Shown: piece by piece, positions 1-6,474 of the stretch
How positions within the stretch are numbered: the stretch's first letter is position 1
Layout of the letters: every line of letters begins with the position of its first letter
Assembly (NCBI GenBank): GCA_005884605.1
Contig: VBBE01000080.1
Span: 1-10,865, forward strand
From: Candidatus Bathyarchaeota archaeon
Lineage (GTDB): Archaea; Thermoproteota; Bathyarchaeia; 40CM-2-53-6
Direction: 5' to 3'
Length of the DNA stretch: 10,865 nt
Notes under the pieces: model-generated
What the model was told of the DNA's origin: nothing
Database searches by the model: none
What the model saw: the letters and a program-made list of their open reading frames with translations, nothing else
Position numbers and translations under genes: made by a program

Positions 1-12
1 GGGTACAGGCAA

Positions 13-1404
13 CTAGGCTTGTTTCGCGAATTCCTCGATGACCCGTGCTATCCACTTGCTTCCTTGAACGAACACGTCAATCCTCTGGTTCTCGTTAGGA
101 GCATGAGTATTGCTCTTGGCGTGGTTACAACCAATAGCCACAGTCGGAAGCACTAGTGTGTTTGTGAAATAGTGCATGGGACCCGAAGCCGCTGAGGTCA
201 CAAGGGTCACGGGCTCTTTGCGAAAAACCTCTCTCCCAGCACGCGCTGCAATCTTCGCGATCGGCGCGTCGATAGGCGTCCGCGCGGCAGGATTCTCAGC
301 CTGAAGATTCACTTCCACATCGCCAAACCCATGACGGACCAAGTGCTGCCTCAACTTCCCCGCCAGCTTTACCGGGTCCTGGTTGGGCACGAGACGAAAG
401 TCCATCTTCGCCTGTGCAACCGATGGAAGAACAGTCTTGTGTCCTAGACCAGTGTACCCTGACCATATTCCAGCGATGTTCGCCGTAGGATTGCCATAGA
501 ACGCTTTCTTGAACTCGAATCCTGTTAGGCCGAAGAGGAAGTTCTTGACTCCAAGCTCGTCTCGAATGCTATGTTCCTCCAAAGGCATCGCCCTTATCAC
601 CTCCAATTCTTCTGAGGTGAACGGTTTGACATCGTCATACCAACCTTCGATTAGTATCCGGCCATCCTCGTCCGTGATCGTGTCCAGCATTCGGACAAGA
701 CGCCATGCTGGATTCTCGACGACCGCCGCCTGGGCTGAATGAGAATCCTTCAGAGCGGTCTGAACTCTAAACTCAACATAGAGCATTCCCTTCAAGCCCA
801 GAGTGACCAGGGGGCGATCCTCGTAGTCGAGGCCTCCGAACTCCCAAATTGCCGAGTCTCCAGTAAGTCTCTCCTTGTAGCGCGTAATGAACTCGGAGAA
901 GTGGGGGCTGCCAATCTCTTCCTCACCTTCGATCGCCCATTTGAGATTGCAGGGAACGGTTCCAGTCGCTTTCAGGAACGCGTTAATCGCCATCAATCGA
1001 GAGACGATGTTTCCCTTGTTATCGCTCGCCCCTCTCGCGTAGACTTTGCCGTCCTCCACTGTTGCCGAGAACGGAGCATTCTTCCAGAGCTCAAGAGGCT
1101 CGACCGGTTGCACATCATAATGGTTGTAGAAGACCAGCGTCTTTCTCCCGATCTTGGATGCGAGTTCAGCGAATACTACAGGAGGACCCGTGCTCGGAGA
1201 GAATGCCTCCACCGTGAAACCAGTCTCTCGTAGAAAACCGCTGACCAGCTCGGCAGTCTCGTTGAGTCCGATGTCCTGAGCTGAAACACTGGGCTGTCTA
1301 CAAAGCGCGCGGAGCTGTTCAACAAACCTGTCACTACTAGAGTCTATCTGCTGGAAAATCTCATTGTGTAGTTCGGTGATTACCTCGTTCGGCGCCTTAG
1401 CCAT
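13..1404 (-). CDS. M20 family metallopeptidase (carnosinase/CPG2-like dipeptidase)
   Basis: The 463-residue protein is a full-length M20 peptidase, a cytoplasmic di-zinc enzyme that hydrolyses dipeptides or acylated amino acids. Expected metal and catalytic positions are all visible: H95 and D97 in NHYDVQP, D128 in ARGASDNKG, the catalytic/metal pair E162-E163 in EGEEEIGS, E188 after the IW motif as the likely fourth ligand, and H434 in NTHAPNENQ near the C-terminus. The lid/dimerisation domain should span roughly residues 205-370 and contains H222 in DSHSAQAA, where relatives have a D-x-HSG motif. There is no signal peptide. The ATG is preceded by no Shine-Dalgarno, but a TATA-like ACTATAGATAT lies about 40 bases upstream, so a short leader is likely. 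The substrate cannot be read from sequence; carboxypeptidase, aminoacylase or dipeptidase activity are all possible within the family. Confidence 0.92.
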   Translation of the reverse strand: MAKAPNEVITELHNEIFQQIDSSSDRFVEQLRALCRQPSVSAQDIGLNETAELVSGFLRETGFTVEAFSPSTGPPVVFAELASKIGRKTLVFYNHYDVQPVEPLELWKNAPFSATVEDGKVYARGASDNKGNIVSRLMAINAFLKATGTVPCNLKWAIEGEEEIGSPHFSEFITRYKERLTGDSAIWEFGGLDYEDRPLVTLGLKGMLYVEFRVQTALKDSHSAQAAVVENPAWRLVRMLDTITDEDGRILIEGWYDDVKPFTSEELEVIRAMPLEEHSIRDELGVKNFLFGLTGFEFKKAFYGNPTANIAGIWSGYTGLGHKTVLPSVAQAKMDFRLVPNQDPVKLAGKLRQHLVRHGFGDVEVNLQAENPAARTPIDAPIAKIAARAGREVFRKEPVTLVTSAASGPMHYFTNTLVLPTVAIGCNHAKSNTHAPNENQRIDVFVQGSKWIARVIEEFAKQA

Positions 1405-1438
1405 GAAGAATCATCAGCGTGAGGAGAGATAGAACCAG

Positions 1439-1450
1439 ATATCTATAGTT
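1439..1450 (-). promoter_or_regulatory. TATA-like element of the M20 peptidase gene
   Basis: On the minus strand an AT-rich AACTATAGATAT sits about 40 bases before the start codon at 1404. This suits an archaeal TBP site giving a leader of around 10-15 bases. It was found by eye only. Confidence 0.4.
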
Positions 1451-1496
1451 TGGTCGTTCCTCGGAGGAATTAGATTGTTTCGGTACCTCCAGGTTG

Positions 1497-2093
1497 TCAG
1501 ACCGCAGGTTGGTTTGACGGGGGTAGAAGTTCCTGCACGGACGCAGAGGTCGCTGGCAGAAATACTGCTGCTGCGACTACTGAGGTCCAGAGCCCGTTCT
1601 TGTCTCCAGTCGCAGACTGCGTTACCTGAGTCGTCTTGATGATCAGGCCGCTGGACATGAAAAGCTGCTTTCTCTCGTCCCAGGCGGTCGCCGGGTCAAA
1701 AGCAACCCCCATAGTAGTCGCCAACATGCTCGCCGCGAGATCTTCCGAGTAGTCTCCCGCTATCTCATCTGATTGTCCGAAGGAATGGTGCTCGGAGAGA
1801 TATCCGTACTGATTTTCCTCGGAAGGAATCGCGATCCCAATGGTTGATGCGATCAGCCTATGCGGCTCATCCGTACAATTTCTCGCGAGCACGACAAACG
1901 TGATCTCGCCAGGATGCAACATTGGGATGCCTTTCTCTTTTGGTATGAGCTTGCAGCCTGGCGGAATTATGCTAGACACGGGTACGAGGTTACAGTGTTG
2001 AATCCCCGCATCCCGGAGAGCTAACTCGAAGAAAGCCAAGTTCTCCTTGTGTTTTCCAACACCTTTCGTTAGAAAGAAATATTTCGGAATCAT
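1497..2093 (-). CDS. pdaD: Pyruvoyl-dependent arginine decarboxylase (PvlArgDC)
   Basis: This enzyme converts arginine to agmatine and CO2, the first step of archaeal polyamine synthesis; agmatine is also needed for agmatidine modification of tRNA-Ile. The 198-residue proenzyme shows the self-cleavage signature [11 protein letters not shown]. By comparison with the Methanocaldococcus enzyme, cleavage should fall between S40 and S41, S41 becoming the pyruvoyl group, with N35 at the same spacing as the conserved active-site Asn. E101 in YGYLSEHH is the expected proton donor. The core ends near residue 181, leaving a proline- and serine-rich tail of about 17 residues that makes it longer than the roughly 165-residue Methanocaldococcus form. 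The start is well placed at the family's usual [10 protein letters not shown]-terminus. The gene is divergent from the haloperoxidase-like gene across about 98 bases. Confidence 0.95.
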   Translation of the reverse strand: MIPKYFFLTKGVGKHKENLAFFELALRDAGIQHCNLVPVSSIIPPGCKLIPKEKGIPMLHPGEITFVVLARNCTDEPHRLIASTIGIAIPSEENQYGYLSEHHSFGQSDEIAGDYSEDLAASMLATTMGVAFDPATAWDERKQLFMSSGLIIKTTQVTQSATGDKNGLWTSVVAAAVFLPATSASVQELLPPSNQPAV

Positions 2094-2123
2094 TTCCTAG
2101 AATAGACAAGCAGGGCCATATCT

Positions 2124-2131
2124 GCATAAAG
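2124..2131. promoter_or_regulatory. TATA-like element in the divergent intergenic region
   Basis: On the minus strand CTTTATGC lies about 34 bases before the arginine decarboxylase start, good spacing for a leader of a few bases. Read on the plus strand, GCATAAAG is about 65 bases before the hydrolase start and could give a leader of about 40 bases containing that gene's Shine-Dalgarno. One element may therefore sit between the two divergent transcripts, although each direction may use other sequence. Confidence 0.35.
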
Positions 2132-2178
2132 GAATTTGCTCGAAGGAGACCGATAGTGATAAGTGCGAATACAGTTGA

Positions 2179-2186
2179 GAGGTGAG
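2179..2186 (+). promoter_or_regulatory. Strong Shine-Dalgarno of the alpha/beta hydrolase gene
   Basis: GAGGTGAG lies five bases before the ATG at 2192, an excellent match to the anti-Shine-Dalgarno. It fixes the start and implies a leadered transcript, unlike the leaderless-looking neighbours. Confidence 0.75.
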
Positions 2187-2191
2187 TCTTA

Positions 2192-3055
2192 ATGCCAATT
2201 GTTAATGTCGGTCAGGAAAACTCTGGGAGTATTGATCTCTATTACGAGGATCATGGTGCAGGTAAGCCAGTCGTACTGATCCATGGTTACCCATTGAGCG
2301 GTGCTTCCTGGGAGAAACAGGTACCAGTCCTGCTTGACGCTGGCTACCGTGTAATCACCTACGACCGTAGGGGTTTCGGCAAATCGAGCAAGCCCACGAC
2401 GGGGTACAACTATGACACGTTCGCCAGAGACCTACACAAACTCGTGAGCCACCTCGACCTGCGTGATTTCGCGCTGGTTGGTTTCTCGATGGGCGGTGGT
2501 GAAGTTGCACGCTTCATAGGACAATACGGATCTAAGGACGTCAGCAAAGCGGTATTCATCTCGTCAGTCCCACCATATCTTTTGAAGGCAGCGGACAACC
2601 CGGAAGGCGTCGACGGAAGCGCGTTCGATGGGATTCAGACAGCTATCAAGACAGACCGTTACGCATTCTTCACCGAGTTTTTCAAGAACTTCTACAACGC
2701 CGACCAATTCTTAGGCAAGAGGGTCAGCGAACAAGTCATACAGTCCAGCTGGAATATCGCCGCTGGTGCCTCAGCAACCGCCAGTCTAGCATGTGTTCCA
2801 ACTTGGCTTGAGGACTTCCGGAAGGATCTAGCTCGCGTGCAAGTGCCCACCCTAGTCATTCACGGTGATGCAGACAGGATCGTTCCCTTCTCGGCCTCTG
2901 GACAGCGGACAGCGAAACTGGTCCCGGGAGCACGTCTAGTCGTGGTCAGGGGCGGGCCGCACTGCGTTTCTTGGACACATGCCGACGAAGTCAACAATGC
3001 ACTGCTGAGCCTTCTGAAAGAAGAGAAGAAGCTCGAACTGACGACCCCCGTTTAG
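2192..3055 (+). CDS. Alpha/beta hydrolase, cofactor-free haloperoxidase type
   Basis: The 287-residue protein has the size and pattern of bacterial non-heme chloro/bromoperoxidases, which are really serine hydrolases/perhydrolases: they form peracids from carboxylic acids and peroxide, or act as esterases. The catalytic triad is complete: nucleophile S99 in GFSMGGGE, D228 in HGDADRIVP and H257 in GGPHCVSWTH, almost identical in position to the triad of Streptomyces BPO-A2. The oxyanion loop HGYPLSG is at residues 31-37 and YDRRGFGKSS at 58-66. The segment FISSVPPYLLK after the nucleophile helix is typical of the haloperoxidase subgroup. No signal peptide is present. The basic/acidic C-terminal tail EEKKLELTTPV is a small extension. 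It stands 70 bases before the DyP peroxidase on the same strand, so both could take part in peroxide-linked chemistry, which is inference. True substrate is unknown. Confidence 0.9.
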   Translation: MPIVNVGQENSGSIDLYYEDHGAGKPVVLIHGYPLSGASWEKQVPVLLDAGYRVITYDRRGFGKSSKPTTGYNYDTFARDLHKLVSHLDLRDFALVGFSMGGGEVARFIGQYGSKDVSKAVFISSVPPYLLKAADNPEGVDGSAFDGIQTAIKTDRYAFFTEFFKNFYNADQFLGKRVSEQVIQSSWNIAAGASATASLACVPTWLEDFRKDLARVQVPTLVIHGDADRIVPFSASGQRTAKLVPGARLVVVRGGPHCVSWTHADEVNNALLSLLKEEKKLELTTPV

Positions 3056-3087
3056 CCTCGCAAGTAAAACGACATTAGAGAAAGACA

Positions 3088-3099
3088 GTAAACGTTTTT
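3088..3099 (+). promoter_or_regulatory. Possible promoter element or T-rich stop signal before the DyP gene
   Basis: GTAAACGTTTTT lies between the hydrolase stop and the DyP start. Its place about 33 bases before the ATG suits a weak TATA-like site, while the run of five T could help end transcription of the upstream hydrolase. The sequence does not decide between the two. Confidence 0.25.
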
Positions 3100-3125
3100 C
3101 AGTGCTCTAGGCGAACCTCCGTCCT

Positions 3126-4082
3126 ATGACGCCTAAAGCGTCAGATGGCCTGTCTCCTATTCCACAGTCCGTAGCTACACCGCTGACCCGTGCAGCGATC
3201 TTCCTTGTTGTTACTGTTAATTCGGGTCCTGGCCACCGAACCGTCATCCGACAGTTCTGTGCTGATCTAGCCGCGCTCCTTCGCTCCGTAGGATTTCGCG
3301 AACAGGAGGGAACTCTCTCATGTGTCGTGGGGTTTGGGTCCGATGCCTGGGACCGGCTATTTGGGAAGCCACGGCCAAGGGAGTTACACAAGTTTCGCGC
3401 TATCCGGGCGGGAGAGCGCCATGCCGTCTCAACACCGGGCGACATACTCTTCCACATCCGGGCGCAACGCATGGACTTGTGTTTCGAACTAGCGACACAG
3501 ATCACTACTCGGCTTGGAACTGCAATCTCTCCGGTTGACGAGGTTCACGGGTTCCGCTTCTTCGACAGCCGCGACCTGATCGGTTTTGTCGACGGGACAG
3601 AGAATCCTAAGGGAAATGATGCAATCGACGCCACGCTGATAACAGACGAGGACCGAAATTTCGCCGCCGGAAGCTACGTGATCATTCAGAAGTATCTCCA
3701 TGATCTGGCCGCCTGGAATGCCTTACCAACTGAAAAACAGGAAAAGATTGTCGGTCGCACGAAGCTGAATGATGTGGAGCTGGACGATAAGGTCAAGCCC
3801 TCGTACGCGCATAACGCGCTGACCAGGATAGTGGAGAATGGGAAGGAAGTCAGGATTCTCCGGGACAACATGCCCTTCGGTCAGGCCGGTCAGAAAGAGT
3901 TCGGGACGTACTTCATCGGCTATTGCCGCTCACCAAAGACGATCGAAGAGATGCTTCAGAACATGTTCGTCGGCAAGCCGCCAGGCAACTATGATCGACT
4001 GCTGGATTTCAGCCGGGCGGTCACAGGCAACCTCTTCTTCGTCCCATCCGCGACATTTCTAGAGAATGTTGGGGCCGGCTAA
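3126..4082 (+). CDS. DyP-type heme peroxidase (YfeX-like)
   Basis: This 318-residue protein is a dye-decolourising peroxidase that uses H2O2 and heme b to oxidise organic substrates. It carries the family's GxxDG signature as GFVDGT (153-158, distal acid D156), the proximal heme ligand H229 in SYAHNALTR, and the distal arginine R246 in RILRDNMPFG, with the 17-residue H-to-R spacing of E. coli YfeX. The N-terminal PQSVATPLTRAAIFLVV matches the family, supporting the ATG at 3126. There is no Tat or Sec signal and no obvious encapsulin-targeting C-terminal peptide (it ends FLENVGAG), so it should be cytoplasmic and free. No Shine-Dalgarno precedes the ATG; an AT-rich GTAAACGTTTTT lies about 33 bases upstream. 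The gene follows the haloperoxidase-like hydrolase on the same strand, and its last 24 bases overlap the convergent DUF2277 gene. Confidence 0.93.
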   Translation: MTPKASDGLSPIPQSVATPLTRAAIFLVVTVNSGPGHRTVIRQFCADLAALLRSVGFREQEGTLSCVVGFGSDAWDRLFGKPRPRELHKFRAIRAGERHAVSTPGDILFHIRAQRMDLCFELATQITTRLGTAISPVDEVHGFRFFDSRDLIGFVDGTENPKGNDAIDATLITDEDRNFAAGSYVIIQKYLHDLAAWNALPTEKQEKIVGRTKLNDVELDDKVKPSYAHNALTRIVENGKEVRILRDNMPFGQAGQKEFGTYFIGYCRSPKTIEEMLQNMFVGKPPGNYDRLLDFSRAVTGNLFFVPSATFLENVGAG

Positions 4083-4358
4083 GCGGACGCTAGCAGTAAA
4101 CCTGGCTGCAGAGCGAACTTTCGCCTTTGCAATCTCTTGTTCCCGTGTCCTCGGTTGCGCGTTCGTCTCAAGCGATCGGAGAAGGCCAGTTGAGACATGG
4201 GCGATCTCATCGACCGCTGATAAGAACGAGCGTTCATTTGCTTTCGACGGTTGACGAAATCCGCTGATCTTTCGGACGAACTGTAGGGAAGCGTCCCGTA
4301 TCTCTGCGTCTGTGGCTGGCGGGTCGAAGTTAAAGAGGGGTCTGATATTCCTGCACAT
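4059..4358 (-). CDS. DUF2277 family protein
   Basis: The small protein starts MCRNIRPLFNFDPPATD and continues with the family's conserved SLQFVRKISGFRQPSKAN, then a helical VDEIAHVSTGLLRSL segment and a basic C-terminal AKAKVRSAARF. These are the hallmarks of DUF2277, a family of roughly 90-residue proteins common in actinobacteria and other soil bacteria, of unknown function. The start chosen is the ATG at 4358, giving 99 residues; a TTG two codons upstream is also open, but the family begins with Met-Cys-Arg-Asn. No transmembrane segment or signal is present. The conserved Cys2 next to the start is worth noting as a possible metal or redox residue. The gene faces the DyP peroxidase tail to tail and overlaps it by 24 bases, unusual enough to suggest compact acquisition or a drifted stop codon. 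Confidence 0.85.
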   Translation of the reverse strand: MCRNIRPLFNFDPPATDAEIRDASLQFVRKISGFRQPSKANERSFLSAVDEIAHVSTGLLRSLETNAQPRTREQEIAKAKVRSAARFTASVRLAGPNIL

Positions 4359-4452
4359 TCTCAAAGCCTCAAGGTATCAGTGCTTCTAGCGCGTTTTTAG
4401 TCTAGCACCCCGTCTCGACCTCAGTTTCCATACAAGACCTGAGCTTAACAAA

Positions 4453-4476
4453 ATGGTTATATAGCTATATGGTTAT
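4453..4476 (+). promoter_or_regulatory. Candidate ArsR operator: palindrome within direct repeat
   Basis: ATATAGCTATAT at 4459-4470 is a perfect 12-base palindrome. It is embedded in two copies of ATGGTTAT (4453-4460 and 4469-4476) spaced 16 bases apart. It lies 18 to 35 bases before the SRPBCC start and overlaps or abuts the probable TBP site. ArsR-family dimers bind such imperfect or perfect AT-rich inverted repeats, and the second gene of this pair encodes one, so autorepression is the simplest reading (inference). Confidence 0.55.
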
Positions 4477-4480
4477 GCAT

Positions 4481-4486
4481 AGGAGC
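4481..4486 (+). promoter_or_regulatory. Shine-Dalgarno of the SRPBCC gene
   Basis: AGGAGC is placed one base before the ATG at 4488. The GGAG core is good but spacing is very short. If the TTATATAG at 4457-4464 were the TATA box the transcript would begin near 4485 and lose this site; a more upstream TATA (CTTAACAAAA around 4444-4453) would keep it. Confidence 0.45.
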
Positions 4487-4487
4487 T

Positions 4488-4976
4488 ATGAAATCCTCAC
4501 AGGCTACGGCAAAACGCGCCTTAATCACAACACCAGACGATACGGAAATCCGAATAGAACGCACCTTCGACGCGCCCCGCGACGCCGTGTTCAAGTCATA
4601 TACAGATCCGAAGCTCCTCGCTCAATGGATGGGGCCACGAAAATACAAGATGACCATCGAACAGATGGACGTCCGCCCCGGTGGACGATGGCACTTCACC
4701 CACATCGACACGGACGGGACCAAATATGGTTTCCACGGTGAATTCCGCGAGGTCGTGCGCCCTGAGCGCATCGTGCAGACCTGGAACTTCGAAGGGATGC
4801 TAGGTGAGTCCCTTCAGACAGCCCTCTTCCAAGAACACAATGGCCGAACCACAGTCACGTCCATCGTCAAGTTCGAACGCAAGGAGCATCGCGACGGCAT
4901 GCTAGCCAGCGGTATGGAAAGCGGAATGAACGAGGGCTACGACCGCCTCGACGAGCTCCTGCGGACCACGCATTGA
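4488..4976 (+). CDS. SRPBCC/AHSA1-like ligand-binding domain protein
   Basis: The 162-residue protein is a single START-like (SRPBCC) domain of the AHSA1 type, a helix-grip fold with a hydrophobic cavity. Typical marks are IERTFDAPRDAVFKSYTDP near residues 22-40, LAQWMGP at 44-50, the VRPGGRWHF strand turn at 62-70, and a C-terminal amphipathic helix ending in GMNEGYDRLDELL. These proteins are often encoded beside ArsR regulators in bacteria and may bind a small hydrophobic ligand; the ligand and reaction are unknown. Here the SRPBCC gene is first, and its TGA overlaps the TTG start of the ArsR gene (TTGA), implying coupled translation. The coding sequence is visibly rich in C at third positions compared with the flanking genes, a hint of acquisition from a higher-GC donor. 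Confidence 0.88.
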   Translation: MKSSQATAKRALITTPDDTEIRIERTFDAPRDAVFKSYTDPKLLAQWMGPRKYKMTIEQMDVRPGGRWHFTHIDTDGTKYGFHGEFREVVRPERIVQTWNFEGMLGESLQTALFQEHNGRTTVTSIVKFERKEHRDGMLASGMESGMNEGYDRLDELLRTTH

Positions 4977-5305
4977 ACGACGACGCACTCTCCGCGACCC
5001 TCCAGGCCGTAGCCGACCCGACTCGCCGCACTATCCTCGCCCGGCTCGCGCAGGGCGAGGCCACTGTCCAAGAACTGGCCGAGCCTCTACCGATCAGCCA
5101 GCCAGCGGTCTCCAAACACCTCAAGGTTCTAGAGAGGGCGGGCCTCATCGAGCGCCGACGGGAAGCACAGCGACGCTGGTGCCGACTCCAGGCCAGACCT
5201 TTGCGGGAGGTTGCTGTTTGGGCTACCGAGTTCCAGCAATACTGGGACGAGAGTTTTGACCGATTGGACCAGTTGCTGAAAAAGGAAAAAGGCAATCGGC
5301 AGTAA
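4973..5305 (+). CDS. ArsR-family winged-helix transcription regulator
   Basis: The 110-residue protein is a small winged-helix dimeric repressor. The DPTRRTILARLAQGEATVQELAE segment (residues 15-37) and the recognition helix ISQPAVSKHLKVLERAGLI (41-59) are classic. The start is a TTG overlapping the SRPBCC stop; it is preferred because family members begin with the same NDDALSATLQAVADPTRR sequence and no closer ATG exists. It lacks a CxC-type metal site: the only cysteine is C70, so it is not an arsenic or zinc sensor of the usual kind. It belongs to the subgroup encoded with SRPBCC/AHSA1 proteins, and likely represses its own operon through the palindrome at 4459-4470 (inference). It converges with the HisRS-like gene with an 11-base gap. 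Confidence 0.9.
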   Translation: MNDDALSATLQAVADPTRRTILARLAQGEATVQELAEPLPISQPAVSKHLKVLERAGLIERRREAQRRWCRLQARPLREVAVWATEFQQYWDESFDRLDQLLKKEKGNRQ

Positions 5306-5316
5306 TGATGGGGGCC

Positions 5317-6336
5317 CTAAGTGCTCGTTGCTGACCCGGCTGGGTCGAAGAACTCACACAGTCTCTCGCTACCACATCCGCTGATGATGAGACGCTCCTT
5401 TGCATTGTTGAGGAGCTTCTGGGTCCAATTGACATCGCCACCGTCAACCAGCTCCTGCTCCCGACCGTTGGAGGGGGTTGCAAAGATCTTGAAACACAAC
5501 TCGCCATAGTAGCCCCTGCCTTGCTTCCGATCTTGGTCGATTCCGATTCTGATCTTCTTGTGCGCGGACTGAAGCTTCTCAACCACTCCCGATTGAACTG
5601 CCGCCCGTGCGGCTTTTGACCCGAAGTCAGAAACGGTAACCCGGAGAGATGCTTTGGTGCCTAGAAACTTCATGAGTGCCAATAGATAGAATCCGATGTG
5701 GAGACCGACTGTTTCGCTCTCGAACAGGAGATTCCCTGGGTCTCGGCCTGCGCTACACAGAGTGAAGGTTCTGAAGTGTTGTCTGGTACCCGGACCGACC
5801 CCGAATTTCTGGCCTCTTAAGAGGCGGTGACTCGCCGCAAGGTGGATAGCAGCGGCTTTACCTGAAGAGATGTTCCTCTGCTCCAGGCGTCGAACTGCGC
5901 ACTCAATCGCGAGCACATTCGTCGAATCGGCCACAACCTCCGTATTCCGAATCGTCGAAACGGTCCAATCCTGGCTGATCGGGGATAGCACAGAGCCTGT
6001 TCCTAGCGGGCAAACCGGTGAGAGTTCGACAGACTGGAAGACTTTCGGTAGTCCCGAGAACGCGGTGTGATCCCATTCAAGAAGGCGAGTTGGACTTGCA
6101 GTAGAAGGCCGGGCGAACCGGTTTGAGATATGATCCTTAATCAATTCCTTTGGGTCGCGCTTCTTTGCCCTGCGGCCATACACCTCCAAGAGTAACGATT
6201 GCAGATCGGTAGGGGCGAGACGATCAACGAGAACATCAGTTAGGTTCGGGACCCCCGCATTCCTCTCAATTCTCTCTATGATTCGGCTTCTCCCAGCGAT
6301 ATCGGGGGACGATGAACCGGCAGACGAGTCTGTCAT
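5317..6336 (-). CDS. Stand-alone class II synthetase-like (HisRS/HisZ-like) protein, function unknown
   Basis: This 339-residue protein has no family I can name with certainty, but its order of motifs resembles the class II catalytic core of histidyl-tRNA synthetase. In order: TIRNTEVVADSTNVLA (128-143) where HisRS has its LRPEGT segment; FRTFTLCSAGRD (188-199) where it has REFHQ; ESETVGL (206-212) like DAEVIAL; a helix ending LGTKASLRVTVSD; RGYYGELCFKIF (274-285) like RGLDYYTGTVFE; DGG (298-300); and GCGSERL (320-326) like motif 3 GLERL, keeping the Arg. No anticodon-binding domain follows, and the first 80 residues are charged and helical with no recognised domain. Candidates are a HisZ-like regulatory subunit or an orphan amino-acid-activating enzyme. 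No his genes are nearby. An ATTAATT-rich stretch about 32 bases before the ATG could be its promoter. The family reading rests on by-eye motif matching only. Confidence 0.5.
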   Translation of the reverse strand: MTDSSAGSSSPDIAGRSRIIERIERNAGVPNLTDVLVDRLAPTDLQSLLLEVYGRRAKKRDPKELIKDHISNRFARPSTASPTRLLEWDHTAFSGLPKVFQSVELSPVCPLGTGSVLSPISQDWTVSTIRNTEVVADSTNVLAIECAVRRLEQRNISSGKAAAIHLAASHRLLRGQKFGVGPGTRQHFRTFTLCSAGRDPGNLLFESETVGLHIGFYLLALMKFLGTKASLRVTVSDFGSKAARAAVQSGVVEKLQSAHKKIRIGIDQDRKQGRGYYGELCFKIFATPSNGREQELVDGGDVNWTQKLLNNAKERLIISGCGSERLCEFFDPAGSATST

Positions 6337-6361
6337 AGCTCAGATTGGAATGTGCCTGGTC

Positions 6362-6372
6362 ATTAATTGTTG
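6362..6372 (-). promoter_or_regulatory. TATA-like element of the HisRS-like gene
   Basis: On the minus strand AACAATTAATG lies about 32 bases before the ATG at 6336, suitable for a short-leader archaeal transcript. No Shine-Dalgarno is visible before the start. Confidence 0.3.
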
Positions 6373-6474
6373 ATATCTCGATCTTGATACGAGAGGAGGT
6401 AGCGGTGGGAGCTTCCGCGGAAAATGTGGAGTTTGGTCTGCCGTCGTTCGTACTGCGAGCTTGTACGATTGGAT

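Noticed and set aside
509..1233. Two plus-strand open frames (509-742 and 739-1233)
   Set aside because: Both lie inside the M20 peptidase gene on the other strand; translations have no recognisable family and low-complexity serine or arginine runs typical of antisense shadows.
4867..5295. Minus-strand open frame of 142 codons
   Set aside because: It is antisense to the SRPBCC/ArsR pair; its Arg/Ser-rich translation follows from the GC-rich coding strand.
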